From NCBI GenBank assembly GCA_032988165.1, contig JANTQF010000509.1, positions 1 to 19,394 on the forward strand: a DNA stretch of 19,394 bases. Direction: 5' to 3'. The position numbers and the translations under genes were made by a program. Below the pieces are notes generated by a model. The model made no database searches. It saw nothing but the letters and a program-made list of their open reading frames with translations, and was not told where the DNA came from. Position 1 is the stretch's first letter. Each line of letters begins with the position of its first letter. Of this stretch, positions 1 to 8,315 are shown in pieces. This stretch comes from Emmonsiellopsis sp. PD_33. Lineage: Eukaryota; Ascomycota; Eurotiomycetes; Onygenales; Ajellomycetaceae.

Positions 1-2
1 AT

Positions 3-194
3 TCGAGGCTGTTGACGCAGCCGGTGCTGGGGCAGAAGTGGGCGATTTTGTATCTGCTGCTTAGGATTGGGGAGAATGAGGGTGAGGGTGAAGGGCCGGC
101 GACGCCTGCGGTGGAGACAGGGGCGGGGGGTGGGGGTGTTGGGGGGGGGGGGGGGGGGTTGTTTCTTTTTATGGGGTTTGTCGGGTTGGTATGA
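3..194 (+). CDS. 3' end of an unidentified gene (partial)
   Basis: An open frame enters from the left edge and ends at a TGA at 192-194, leaving 63 visible residues. The first ~23 residues (SRLLTQPVLGQKWAILYLLL) look like a folded, partly hydrophobic segment. They are followed by a Glu/Gly-rich stretch, a Gly tract encoded by an 18-G run (141-158), and a short hydrophobic tail (LFLFMGFVGLV). A Gly-rich linker with a hydrophobic end could be a membrane tail, but I do not recognise the family. The frame after the G run is sensitive to sequencing error. The segment could also be the last exon of a spliced gene. No function is proposed. Confidence 0.4.
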   Translation, partial: SRLLTQPVLGQKWAILYLLLRIGENEGEGEGPATPAVETGAGGGGVGGGGGGLFLFMGFVGLV

Positions 195-657
195 GTTGGT
201 TGTGTGTATGGATGGTGGATGATAGATGATGTTATGCCCTGAGCGCGCTCTATCGAGACTGTTTAAGACTGCCGCTTAGATAGCGTCGGATATTCTTGTT
301 GTGGTAGTTACGGCTTTGATGCTAGGAGGGTTGTATACCATATATTTACCGGTTTTATATTGTGTTCGATTTATGGACGTCATGGGTTGAGGAGTACAAT
401 ATTGAACCAAAAATGACAGGCGTGTAGCCGACGTAGCAAGCTATAGGGCGTAAACATAAAATGTAAGAAATGCATCAAGTAATATATACCTAAACTTGCC
501 CAAACATCCTCCTCTATATGTATATAGGTTTTACGCCCAAGAAATAAACACCCCAACACCAGCAATAGGCAGCGCTATGCAACACGGTAGAAGAAAAACA
601 ACGACCAAAACCAACCCCAGCAAACAACATTAATAATAAACCGAGCCACGAATGGAT
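195..657. other. Convergent intergenic region
   Basis: This stretch lies between the stop of the partial left-edge gene and the stop of vps20, so it should hold two 3' UTRs and polyadenylation signals. It is AT-rich with TATA-like runs around 335-360 and 480-530. Short open frames here have no recognisable protein features. I see no RNA gene or repeat. Confidence 0.5.
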
Positions 658-1534
658 CTACGCCGCCTCCATCGGCATAGCCGATCTCGCCCTTGCCCTC
701 GCCCGCTCTCTAGCACGCGCTCTCGCTTTCTCCTCTTTCTCCTCCGCCGTCTCCTCAGGCAACGCCGCCGTAGGCACATCGGGCAGACTGACAGGGCCCG
801 AGAATTCCCGCTCCAGCGCCTCTAATTCATCTTCAACCTCGTCCTCATCTTGATTAGACATCTGGCCGCCCAGCATGCGACTGACTTCCTGTTTACATTT
901 GAACCAGCGGTTAGTAAGCCACGAAACTGTAAGCCATGAGAAATAGAAGCAGAGAAAAAAAAGCCACAAACCTCCTGATAAGCCCTCGCCTCCTCCGTAT
1001 CCCCCATCAACTTCTCCACCCCTTCCAGCCCACCCATCTCCCGATGAATAGTCTGCAGCACCTTCGTCCCCTGACTCAGCCCGAACAACACATCCTTCTG
1101 CACCAGCGCAAACTCCACGCTCCCCGTCAGCCGCTCCAGCTGGTCGAGCTGCGCATCCGTCTTCGCGAGCAGGGATTGCTGGTACTTTTTGCGGCGGAGG
1201 GCGAGCAGGGCGCGGTCGCGGTCGTTGCGCGCGAGGCATTCGCGCGCGATGGCGGTCTCGCGGTCGGTGAGGATCGTGATGCGCTTTTGGTATTGGTGCA
1301 GTTTGTCGCGTTGGTTTTTGAGGTCGAGGATTGCTCTGTGGGGGTTTGGGGGGTTAGCTGGGGCGGTTTGCCTAGGGGAGTGTACAGGCGCTATGGAACG
1401 GGGTTTAGGGAAGAGGGAGGGAGCGGAAGGTAGGGGAGCTGCTGGGGAGTTGTGAAATGCAGTGTGGGGAGCGAGAGGGAGTAAACGTACTTATCCTGAG
1501 CAGATATTTTATGCGAACTGGAGGTGTTGCCCAT
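658..1534 (-). CDS. vps20: ESCRT-III subunit Vps20 (CHMP6 homologue)
   Basis: Three exons on the minus strand: 1491-1534, 972-1335 and 658-888, with introns of 155 and 83 bp (donors GTACGT and GTTTGT). They give 212 aa, close to yeast Vps20 (221). The start MGNTSSSHK places Gly2 for N-myristoylation, as in yeast Vps20. The basic helical Snf7 core follows (LDLKNQRDKL; EFALVQKDVLFGLSQGTKVL; MGGLEGVEKLMGDTEEA). An acidic segment (residues ~150-165) precedes LPDVPTAALP (171-180), which matches the MIM2 motif that CHMP6/Vps20 uses to bind the Vps4 MIT domain. The C-terminus is an Ala-Arg-rich run. Known family role: Vps20 links ESCRT-II to Snf7 polymerisation on endosomes during multivesicular body sorting. 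The gene is divergent from rix7. Splicing is inferred from frame and motif continuity. Confidence 0.93.
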
Positions 1535-1694
1535 TGTTGCTGCATGTCCCCGTCACGGCGGAATTAGATGTCTATCAATGGTGGATGGTGGTGGTTTATG
1601 AGGCAGATGACGATATGCGGCGTAATACAGATACACGGCCACCCGAAAACAGCCGTTATGCCGTACAGGACGGTATTGTGTATTTTATGCAAGC

Positions 1695-1706
1695 CTTATC
1701 GATAAG
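1695..1706. promoter_or_regulatory. Palindromic double GATA element
   Basis: The sequence CTTATCGATAAG is a perfect 12-bp palindrome containing GATAA on each strand. Fungal GATA factors (AreA, NsdD and SreA families) bind HGATAR-type sites. Binding here is inference; GATA cores are frequent by chance, and the palindromic pairing is the only unusual aspect. Confidence 0.3.
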
Positions 1707-1712
1707 ATCTCG

Positions 1713-1917
1713 CAGTCATGTGACTCCAGATATCGATGGATTCCACACTACATGGACGGGCTATGGAAACGTCGCCAGAGAGGTTTCTTTCAAAGGCAAA
1801 ATAATTAGATAATTGGAGACATAATAATCCCCAAATACGAATTTGAACCCCCTTGCTGAGCCTGAGCATATCATCGCTTCCGCGGCGCATGGATCAAATC
1901 TACAAGTCACATGACTG
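1713..1917. repeat. 13-bp inverted repeat with E-box-like core
   Basis: CAGTCATGTGACT at 1713-1725 and its exact reverse complement AGTCACATGACTG at 1905-1917 are separated by 179 bp. Each arm contains CATGTG/CACATG, an E-box-like core. The same AGTCACATGA ten-mer lies upstream of erb1 at 7355-7364. This is probably a pair of transcription-factor sites and not a structural repeat. Confidence 0.5.
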
Positions 1918-2078
1918 ATTGATAAGATCCATCCGGACTATTGTTCTTCCGCAATAATCTCGAAATTCCGCCGTCCCCAAACTCCAACATCAGCCATTTT
2001 GAGTCGGCGAATGCGACGTCAACCACTGCGGACGCCTATTGCGGAGAGGGGATAGAAATATATTTGGCTTTCCGCAAA

Positions 2079-4466
2079 ATGGCCCCTCGAAACCGCGGAG
2101 GCAGACCTACCCTTGGCCAGGGCTTGGACAGGGAGGTAGGTCCTCCAAACTTCCCCGATACTATTTTTTTTTGCCGGCAGCACGCTAATGAAGCCGTCTG
2201 CGCTGAATATAGATTTACCAGGTGGTGCGCAAGATCGCGGACGATTTACAACTAGAAGGGGAGAATGCACGGTTAACGTCGTCATTGGTTTATGATCGTA
2301 TAAAACGGTCTAATTCCAGTCTCAATCGCCGGGGAAAGCGGTTGTTAGAAGACAGTATCGAGAGGGTGTTGGAAGTGGTCAAAGCCGATGTGCTTGGTGA
2401 AGGCGAGTCGGATTCGATTGATGGGGATTTTGAAGGACTAGAAGACAAGGCTGCTATTCCGGTAGGCTTCCCTCCTTCTGAGATCCTTTTAGAGAGCCGC
2501 CTTGCGCATACGTCTAGTTGCTAACCAGGCCAAGGAATCTAATGGTATGAACAAGAGTATTGTTGGGATGTGGGGGACACAATCGAAAACACCATTAGTG
2601 CCCAAGAAAGTAACGGATGCGGCGGGAGCTGACTCGTCTACGCCCGTGCCTACGGCGACGAATAAACGACGCCAGGCCGGAGGGGAATCGCATCCAAAAC
2701 GACGAAAGGCTGAAGCCATTGACAGGTCGCCTCCTACACATGTGAGCTTAGCGGACCTTGGAGGAGTGGATGATGTGGTCCAAGAGCTGGAAGACCTCAT
2801 TGTACTCCCGATGACTCGTCCTCAAATTTACTCCTCGTCAAAAGTCCAACCCCCGCGCGGCGTGCTACTCCATGGCCCGCCTGGATGTGGTAAAACCATG
2901 ATCGCCAATGCCTTCGCAGCGGAATTAGGTGTGCCATTCATCCCAATATCAGCGCCATCCATCGTCTCGGGCATGTCTGGCGAATCGGAAAAGGCACTCC
3001 GGGAACATTTCGATGAAGCAAAGAAGGTCGCACCTTGTCTCATCTTTATCGATGAAATCGACGCAATCACGCCGAAGCGTGAGAGCGCTCAAAGAGAAAT
3101 GGAAAAACGGATTGTCGCCCAGCTACTCACTTGCATGGACGATTTGGCATTGGAGAAGACGGATGGCAAGCCGGTCATCGTCCTGGCCGCCACTAACCGA
3201 CCAGACAGCCTGGATGCTGCGCTACGACGAGGTGGACGGTTCGACAAGGAGATCAATCTCACGGTCCCTAGCGAGCCCGTGCGAGAGCAGATCCTCCGCG
3301 CTTTAACAAAAGACATGAATCTCGCGGATGATCTAGACCTAAAGCAACTAGCGAAGCGAACGGCTGGATTTGTTGGTGCTGATCTGAATGATCTTGTCTC
3401 CACCGCCGGATCCGCGGCCATAAAACGCTACCTCGAGCTCCTAAAATCAAATACAGGCGATGAAATGGAGATCGAAGACCCAAAGGACGACGAAACCAAC
3501 AAAATAAGCCCCAAAATCATCGAGCTGCGCCGCCTCATCAAACACGCCCGCGAAGTACCCCTAGACGGCGAACCCCAAACCATCTTCGTCTCTAATCAGG
3601 ACTTCTTCACCGCCCTCCCTAAAATCCAACCCTCCTCCAAACGCGAAGGCTTCGCCACCATCCCAGACACAACATGGGCAGATATCGGCGCCCTCGGCGG
3701 CGTTCGCGAAGAACTAGGCACCGCAATCGTCGAGCCAATCCGTAACCCAGAAATCTACGCCCGCGTCGGCATCACCGCACCGACAGGTGTCCTCCTATGG
3801 GGCCCACCAGGCTGCGGTAAAACACTCCTCGCCAAAGCCGTCGCCAACGAATCCCGCGCAAACTTCATCAGCGTCAAGGGCCCCGAACTCCTAAACAAAT
3901 ACGTCGGCGAGTCAGAACGCGCCGTCCGCCAAGTCTTCGTGCGCGCGCGCTCCTCCGTGCCCTGCGTGATATTCTTCGATGAACTCGACGCCCTTGTGCC
4001 CCGCCGCGACGACACGCTCTCCGAAGCCTCCGCGCGCGTCGTCAACACGCTCCTCACCGAACTGGACGGCCTAGGCAGCGCGCGCCAGGGCATCTACGTC
4101 ATAGCTGCGACCAACCGGCCCGACATCATTGACCCGGCCATGCTGCGGCCCGGCCGGCTGGAGACGCTCCTCTTCGTTAATCTGCCCGATGCGGGCGAGC
4201 GGGCGGAGATTCTGCAGACGCTGGTGCGCAAGCTGCCGATTGAGTTCTCCGACCAGCTGAGGGAGCTGGCGCGGTCTTGTGATGGGTTTAGTGGAGCGGA
4301 TTTGGGATCGTTGTTACGACGGGCCGGTTATTCGGCTATTAAGAGGCGGGATACGATTAAGTTTGAGGACTTTGTGACGGCTAAGGCGGGGATAAGGCCT
4401 AGTGTGTCGGATTTGAAGAAGTATGAGAGGTTGAGAAGGGATTGGGAGGGGGGGAATGTTGCGTAG
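2079..4466 (+). CDS. rix7: Ribosome biogenesis AAA ATPase Rix7 (NVL homologue)
   Basis: Three exons, 2079-2135, 2222-2461 and 2529-4466 (introns 86 and 67 bp), encode about 744 aa; yeast Rix7 has 837. The N-terminal helical domain includes VVRKIADDLQLEGENARLTS. A basic, NLS-like segment lies near residues 145-161 (KRRQ...PKRRKAE). Two AAA modules follow: D1 Walker A GPPGCGKT (~215-222) and Walker B LIFIDE (~250-255); D2 Walker A GPPGCGKT (~524-531), Walker B VIFFDE (~579-584) and the AAA motif LRPGRLETLLF (~638-648). Both modules keep Walker A and B, so both look competent for ATP. Known role: Rix7/NVL strips Nsa1 from nucleolar pre-60S particles. The Rix7/NVL assignment over Cdc48 rests on the basic N-terminal region and the D1 sequence ALRRGGRFDKEI. 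The exact acceptor of intron 2 is the least certain part. Confidence 0.93.
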
Positions 4467-4875
4467 GGATAGTTTATGGTTCATCACTTTTTTCTAGTTA
4501 TTATTATTTTATTTTTTAGCCTTGGGATAGATATGTGATATTTGTTGGCTTCATGCTATGTCTAGCTTTTCTTTCATCTGGCACAGATATTGATGAATGG
4601 TTACTGTTATGACGGGCTTTTAATGTACTGATGAAGAAAATATAGATATAGAAAGGCATGCCACAGGGACAATGTTAAACTTCACCATTTCATTTCGCGC
4701 CATTTTAAGAAACCATTTTATTACTATCTATACCAACTGGATATTTGAAAAAACATGTAGACAAGAGAAAGTAAACAAGAAATACACACATTGCGAAAAA
4801 CCGGACACCATAACCCAAGGGAAAAGTTATTTATACCACACACATCCTATCCCATCTGATCCCGCCCCCATCACC
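4467..4875. other. Convergent intergenic region, rix7-erb1 3' ends
   Basis: About 409 bp lie between the two stop codons. The region is AT-rich with T-rich runs after rix7 and A-rich runs toward erb1, as expected for 3' UTRs and polyadenylation regions. A long + strand open frame starting at 4672 continues antisense through the erb1 3' end and is treated as a shadow. No RNA gene is identified. Confidence 0.5.
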
Positions 4876-7230
4876 CTACATCCAAAGCCTACACGTCCCA
4901 TCCGCACCAGCACTGACACACCACGCCTCCTTCGGATGCCAATCCAGATCCAAAACACCCAACTCGCCCGTAACCTTATGGCCACGGAGGACCTTGAGCG
5001 GCACAATGCTAGCGTTACTAAGCAAATCACCCGTCACGCTACCATGGAAGATCTGAAGGGAGCCGTCGTCGCTCGAATCCGCGAAGAGGGGATAATTGGC
5101 ATGATACTTGACGGCCCGGATGGCCTTGCGATGGTATCTGAGCGTCTTATACGGGCGAGGCGAGAGGTCGACATCGTGCCACAGGAGCCGGCGATCGTAG
5201 GAGCCAACGATCAAATTGTCGCCGCCCGAGTTTGTCGAGGAGGTCGGGTGGATGTCGAAGGAGGAGATCCAGCGGGCGCCCGGTTGGAGGATCTTGACGA
5301 GTAGCTGGCGGGAGAGATCGTAGGCGCGGATTGTGCGCTGGTTCGCGACGAAGAGGATGGGTTTTGAGGGGTGGAAGTGGGCGGTTTGAGGGGGCCCGCC
5401 GCCCTTGAGGCGTCGGCGGAAGGGGTGTTGGGTTAGGTGTTTGGAGAGTGTGTGGATTGCTATCGCGAGGGAGACTGGGGTTGAGGTGCCTGAGCACACA
5501 GTGACGAAGTAGTCGCCTCGTCGATGCCAGGAGAGGGACTTGGCGGTGTATCCGAGGGAGATGACGGCTTGGACGCCGGAGTCGGAAAGGGTGGGTGTCG
5601 GACGGGTCCACTGGGCTGGGGAGGGTTTCTTGGTGCTGTCGCTGGATGTCGAGGTCGAGGCTTTGGCGTATCCCCATCCTGCGTCGACGATTTCGAGACT
5701 TGTCTTTTCCAGTTCCGGTTCAAGGATGGGGGGTACCATTAGGAAGATGCTGTCTCCGGCGGTGGCTGCTAGAACCACTGCATCTTTGCCCGGTCGCCAT
5801 CTGACAACGTTCACCGCATCCTCATCACTCAATGTCACTGTCCAGAGCTGGCGGCCTGTCAGAAGCTCCCAAACACGTACAGTTCCATCGTCACCTCCGC
5901 TAGCGAGCCAGACGCCAGTGGGGTCGATGGCCAAACTCCGGACACGGCCTTGATGACCACGGAATAGAGTGGCGCATGTCGTTGGGAAAGGTTTTAGCTC
6001 CTCAGGGCTGGGTAATTTTGGAAGCAAACTCTCTGGATCAATGTTTAGCTTGCTGCGCCTGATTCTGGGAGCCAAATATAGATCAAGACAACGCTCGAAT
6101 TTCTCTTTGACAAATGACTCGTAGCCCGGGACTTTTCGAAGAGCGTCGTGATCCGTGGGTAGGTACTCCTTTTCTCTGTCCTCATCGTCTGCGTTCTTCC
6201 AGGCTGCCTTCTCCTTTTCGTCTGGCAGATACTCGGGGGGTGGATGATAACTTTCCTCATAACCAGGTGGAGGAAGCTTGGGAGCAGGAACATGCATTGG
6301 GTGGTCAGGCCGTGATTCTTCATTAGCCCAGAGATCGTAGGTTTGGACCCCTTCCTCCGCTTCATTCTCTTCAGCCGGTGGTTTATACGGAAGAATACGT
6401 CCCTCCCTGATGGCTTTGACAAGCTTCATCACACGCTTAGCTTCATGCTTGGATGGCACAAATCGTCTCTTAGGTTCGGGTGCCGCGCTCAGGGGCATAA
6501 TCTCCAGTTTGCTAGTGAAGTATTCGATAGTTGGCTGGTACGGGTCATATCCGTCCTGGGTAATCTCGTTCATCTGGACTCTCCGCAACAGTTCCAATTC
6601 GTCCTTGGTCAGCTCCAAGGGTTTGCCAGTTGAAGGGTCTGTCAGACCAGTATAGCCCTTGGGGAGCTCAATACTGTCCAACAGAGCATCCAAGGCTTGT
6701 CCCTTCGCTGGGCGCATTATTTTCTTTCCGTTGATGTTATAACCAATGTGGGGGTACTGGTCGTAAAAGGTGAGGGGAATATCGCCGATGGTATTCGCAT
6801 TTTCGTCCGCTTCGGAGTAATCAGAGTTATCGTCTGGGTTGATTTCATCGTATATATACCGTTCATTTCCGTTGGCATCTTTTGTTATCCGATAGTTAGG
6901 TTTGTCACCGTCTTCGAAATCGATATCGGAGACAGAATCCTCGCCAGCGATGGCAATATCGACTTCGCCATTTTGCCTCCGTTTTTCACGAGTAGACTTC
7001 GATTCTGGTTCGCTATCCAGTTCATCTTCATCCTCATCGTCATCATCACTGAAGTCGTCGATCAATTCAATCTCCGAATCGCTGTTGTCCTCGCCGCTCT
7101 CCAGATCAGAGTTGTCCAAGCTGCCATCGAGAGTATCCAGGTTGAGCTCGTCACCAGAGACCACTCCGGGTTCTTCGCCCAGGTCTCTGGTCACTGCCTT
7201 GCGTTTCCTTGATCTCTTAGAACCGTCCAT
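4876..7230 (-). CDS. erb1: Ribosome biogenesis protein Erb1 (BOP1 homologue)
   Basis: A single uninterrupted minus-strand exon encodes 784 aa from MDGSKRSRKRKAV. This start is preferred because it gives the basic, NLS-like N-terminus expected of the family; an upstream in-frame ATG at 7332 would add 34 unrelated residues. A long acidic region (~20-100) is followed by the BOP1 N-terminal domain (~155-415, including DQYPHIGYNINGKKI, GYDPYQPTIEYFTSKLEIMP and the Pro-rich PKLPPPGYEESY). A C-terminal WD40 propeller (~416-784) includes FRGHQGRVRSLAIDPTG and ends in GADGTCRLWM. Known role: Erb1 joins Ytm1 and Nop7 in the PeBoW complex for 27S pre-rRNA processing, and Rea1/Mdn1 later releases it from pre-60S. 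It lies tail to tail with rix7, another pre-60S factor. Confidence 0.95.
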   Translation of the reverse strand: MDGSKRSRKRKAVTRDLGEEPGVVSGDELNLDTLDGSLDNSDLESGEDNSDSEIELIDDFSDDDDEDEDELDSEPESKSTREKRRQNGEVDIAIAGEDSVSDIDFEDGDKPNYRITKDANGNERYIYDEINPDDNSDYSEADENANTIGDIPLTFYDQYPHIGYNINGKKIMRPAKGQALDALLDSIELPKGYTGLTDPSTGKPLELTKDELELLRRVQMNEITQDGYDPYQPTIEYFTSKLEIMPLSAAPEPKRRFVPSKHEAKRVMKLVKAIREGRILPYKPPAEENEAEEGVQTYDLWANEESRPDHPMHVPAPKLPPPGYEESYHPPPEYLPDEKEKAAWKNADDEDREKEYLPTDHDALRKVPGYESFVKEKFERCLDLYLAPRIRRSKLNIDPESLLPKLPSPEELKPFPTTCATLFRGHQGRVRSLAIDPTGVWLASGGDDGTVRVWELLTGRQLWTVTLSDEDAVNVVRWRPGKDAVVLAATAGDSIFLMVPPILEPELEKTSLEIVDAGWGYAKASTSTSSDSTKKPSPAQWTRPTPTLSDSGVQAVISLGYTAKSLSWHRRGDYFVTVCSGTSTPVSLAIAIHTLSKHLTQHPFRRRLKGGGPPQTAHFHPSKPILFVANQRTIRAYDLSRQLLVKILQPGARWISSFDIHPTSSTNSGGDNLIVGSYDRRLLWHDVDLSPRPYKTLRYHRKAIRAVKYHANYPLFADSSDDGSLQIFHGSVTGDLLSNASIVPLKVLRGHKVTGELGVLDLDWHPKEAWCVSAGADGTCRLWM

Positions 7231-7354
7231 TGTGAACAATCGCTGCCGATGTTCTGTATACCGACCTCTCGTCCAGTTGCTCGAACTCCGCAACTTTTTT
7301 TCTGTTAGTGCGAGATGGCGCCAAGATTTCAACGCCCGGCAAATAGATATTCCG

Positions 7355-7364
7355 AGTCACATGA
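7355..7364. promoter_or_regulatory. AGTCACATGA motif upstream of erb1
   Basis: The ten-mer AGTCACATGA lies about 125 bp upstream of the erb1 start. The same ten-mer occurs in the vps20/rix7 promoter at 1905-1914, and its reverse complement at 1716-1725. It contains the E-box-like core CACATG. A bHLH-type factor is possible, but binding is inferred only from the repeated occurrence. Confidence 0.35.
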
Positions 7365-7955
7365 TGCCATTCTTAGTTCCAATGTTCGGACTCTCGAAAT
7401 AACATTTAGATGGCTGTTTGTGAATGATTCGCTGCTTCATAACAATTTACTCAGCCCCATGGAGCAAGTAGTTTACGATGTCAGAACTTGTTAAATGGCT
7501 GGCATCCTTTGCAGGGACTACAATGTGCTCGCGCGGCGGCGTAGTTAAGTCCGAGTCCCGTGACCAGCCATGCACGTGACCCACACCTTATTTAGACCTC
7601 ACCTTTCCCAAACGGGCATCGGAGCCCTAAAACGGGAAAAATGCAACATCAGCTCTGTAGATAGAACCTGGTTACAAAGGCTTAAGTATTCTTAAATTAG
7701 GCTTCTGGGGGCGCTGCCAGGACACGCCCAAACTCTACAGGTTCCAATAATAGGAGAAGGCCAGCTGGACCTTCCCGCTCTCACTGTTCTGCAGTCGCTG
7801 CAAGGCCTCAGGGCGGAGATTAGGGGTACGGCCGTGTAATCCGTGGCTGACTGCCATTATCTTGCGCAGACAAAATATGGTGAAAGGCAGACCAGGTTAC
7901 CGCCCTGGTAAGTAAGGTAGCCTCAGATCAATCACAGGTGGGACCTGAAGACATC

Positions 7956-7969
7956 ATAACGGCCGTTAT
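7956..7969. promoter_or_regulatory. 14-bp palindrome with CGGCCG core
   Basis: ATAACGGCCGTTAT is a perfect palindrome 347 bp upstream of the Zn2Cys6 gene start. Its centre joins CGG and CCG without a spacer, one of the inverted half-site arrangements used by dimeric Zn2Cys6 proteins. A second copy of the inner ACGGCCGT lies at 7828-7835. A role in autoregulation is a hypothesis. Confidence 0.35.
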
Positions 7970-8193
7970 TATTTTGCACAGTCATCCAGCCTACTCTTTA
8001 CTAATTACCCTGGCGACAGCTGAACGAAGATCCTGGAGTCGCTTATTAAGGCTACTGTTCCTACCACGCTATTTCAATAAGTTAGCTGGCTCGGGCCTAG
8101 CGGGTATGCTTAAGTATTGGCTGTTGCGTATAATTCTGCGCCTGGATTCCGCCCTGTACCCCAAACATCTGGATTCTGGATACCAAGGTTCGT

Positions 8194-8200
8194 TATATAA
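8194..8200 (+). promoter_or_regulatory. Candidate TATA box of the Zn2Cys6 gene
   Basis: TATATAA lies 122 bp upstream of the proposed start codon at 8316. If functional, it would place transcription starts a few tens of bases downstream, ahead of the upstream ATGs at 8243 and 8268. Confidence 0.45.
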
Positions 8201-8242
8201 GACCCCAGACGCCTCGCCATCGCGACCAATATTTGAAATTTT

Positions 8243-8302
8243 ATGTCTATACTTTTCATTCATACATATGGCGCTTGTTTCAGACCTCTCTTCTTGGTAT
8301 GA
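8243..8302 (+). CDS. Upstream open reading frame in the Zn2Cys6 gene leader
   Basis: A 19-codon frame (ATG at 8243, TGA ending 8302) lies between the candidate TATA box and the main start, ending 13 nt before the ATG at 8316. It is out of frame with the regulator. If the transcript starts near 8225-8240, ribosomes would meet this uORF first, which could damp translation of the main frame. The peptide itself has no recognisable features. Whether it is in the mRNA is unknown. Confidence 0.3.
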   Translation: MSILFIHTYGACFRPLFLV

Positions 8303-8315
8303 CCCTTTAATTATC

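Larger units (their letters stand above)
1535..2078. promoter_or_regulatory. Divergent promoter region of vps20 and rix7
   Basis: This 544-bp region separates the two start codons, so it should carry both promoters. Visible elements are a 12-bp palindrome CTTATCGATAAG (1695-1706) that places two GATA cores back to back, a further GATAAG at 1921-1926, and a perfect 13-bp inverted repeat (1713-1725 and 1905-1917) built on TCATGTGA/TCACATGA. Short open frames here look like chance. No clear TATA box is seen near either start. Confidence 0.55.
7231..8193. other. Divergent intergenic region, erb1 to Zn2Cys6 gene
   Basis: About 1 kb separates the erb1 start from the TATA box of the transcription-factor gene. 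It carries the erb1 leader, an AGTCACATGA motif at 7355-7364, a CACGTG E-box near 7575, and two ACGGCCGT palindromes (7828-7835 and 7959-7966). The 11-mer GCTTAAGTATT occurs near 7678 and again near 8107. No open frame here has recognisable protein features. Confidence 0.5.

Noticed and set aside
936..1433. 165-codon plus-strand open frame
   Set aside because: It is antisense to vps20 exon 2, whose Snf7-family motifs are clear on the minus strand.
1836..1866. tRNA-like B-box (GGTTCAAATTC on the minus strand)
   Set aside because: The flanking bases do not pair into a T arm and no A box or acceptor stem fits.
4588..4632. C/D snoRNA-like boxes (TGATGAA and CTGA)
   Set aside because: The spacing is too short, the C box lacks the expected purine, and there is no terminal stem.
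4672..5304. 210-codon plus-strand open frame
   Set aside because: It runs antisense through the erb1 C-terminal WD40 region and its protein has no family features; a shadow of erb1.
6697..7212. 171-codon plus-strand open frame antisense to erb1
   Set aside because: The Val/Ile/Phe-rich translation is the complement of the acidic Erb1 N-terminus, a known source of long false frames.
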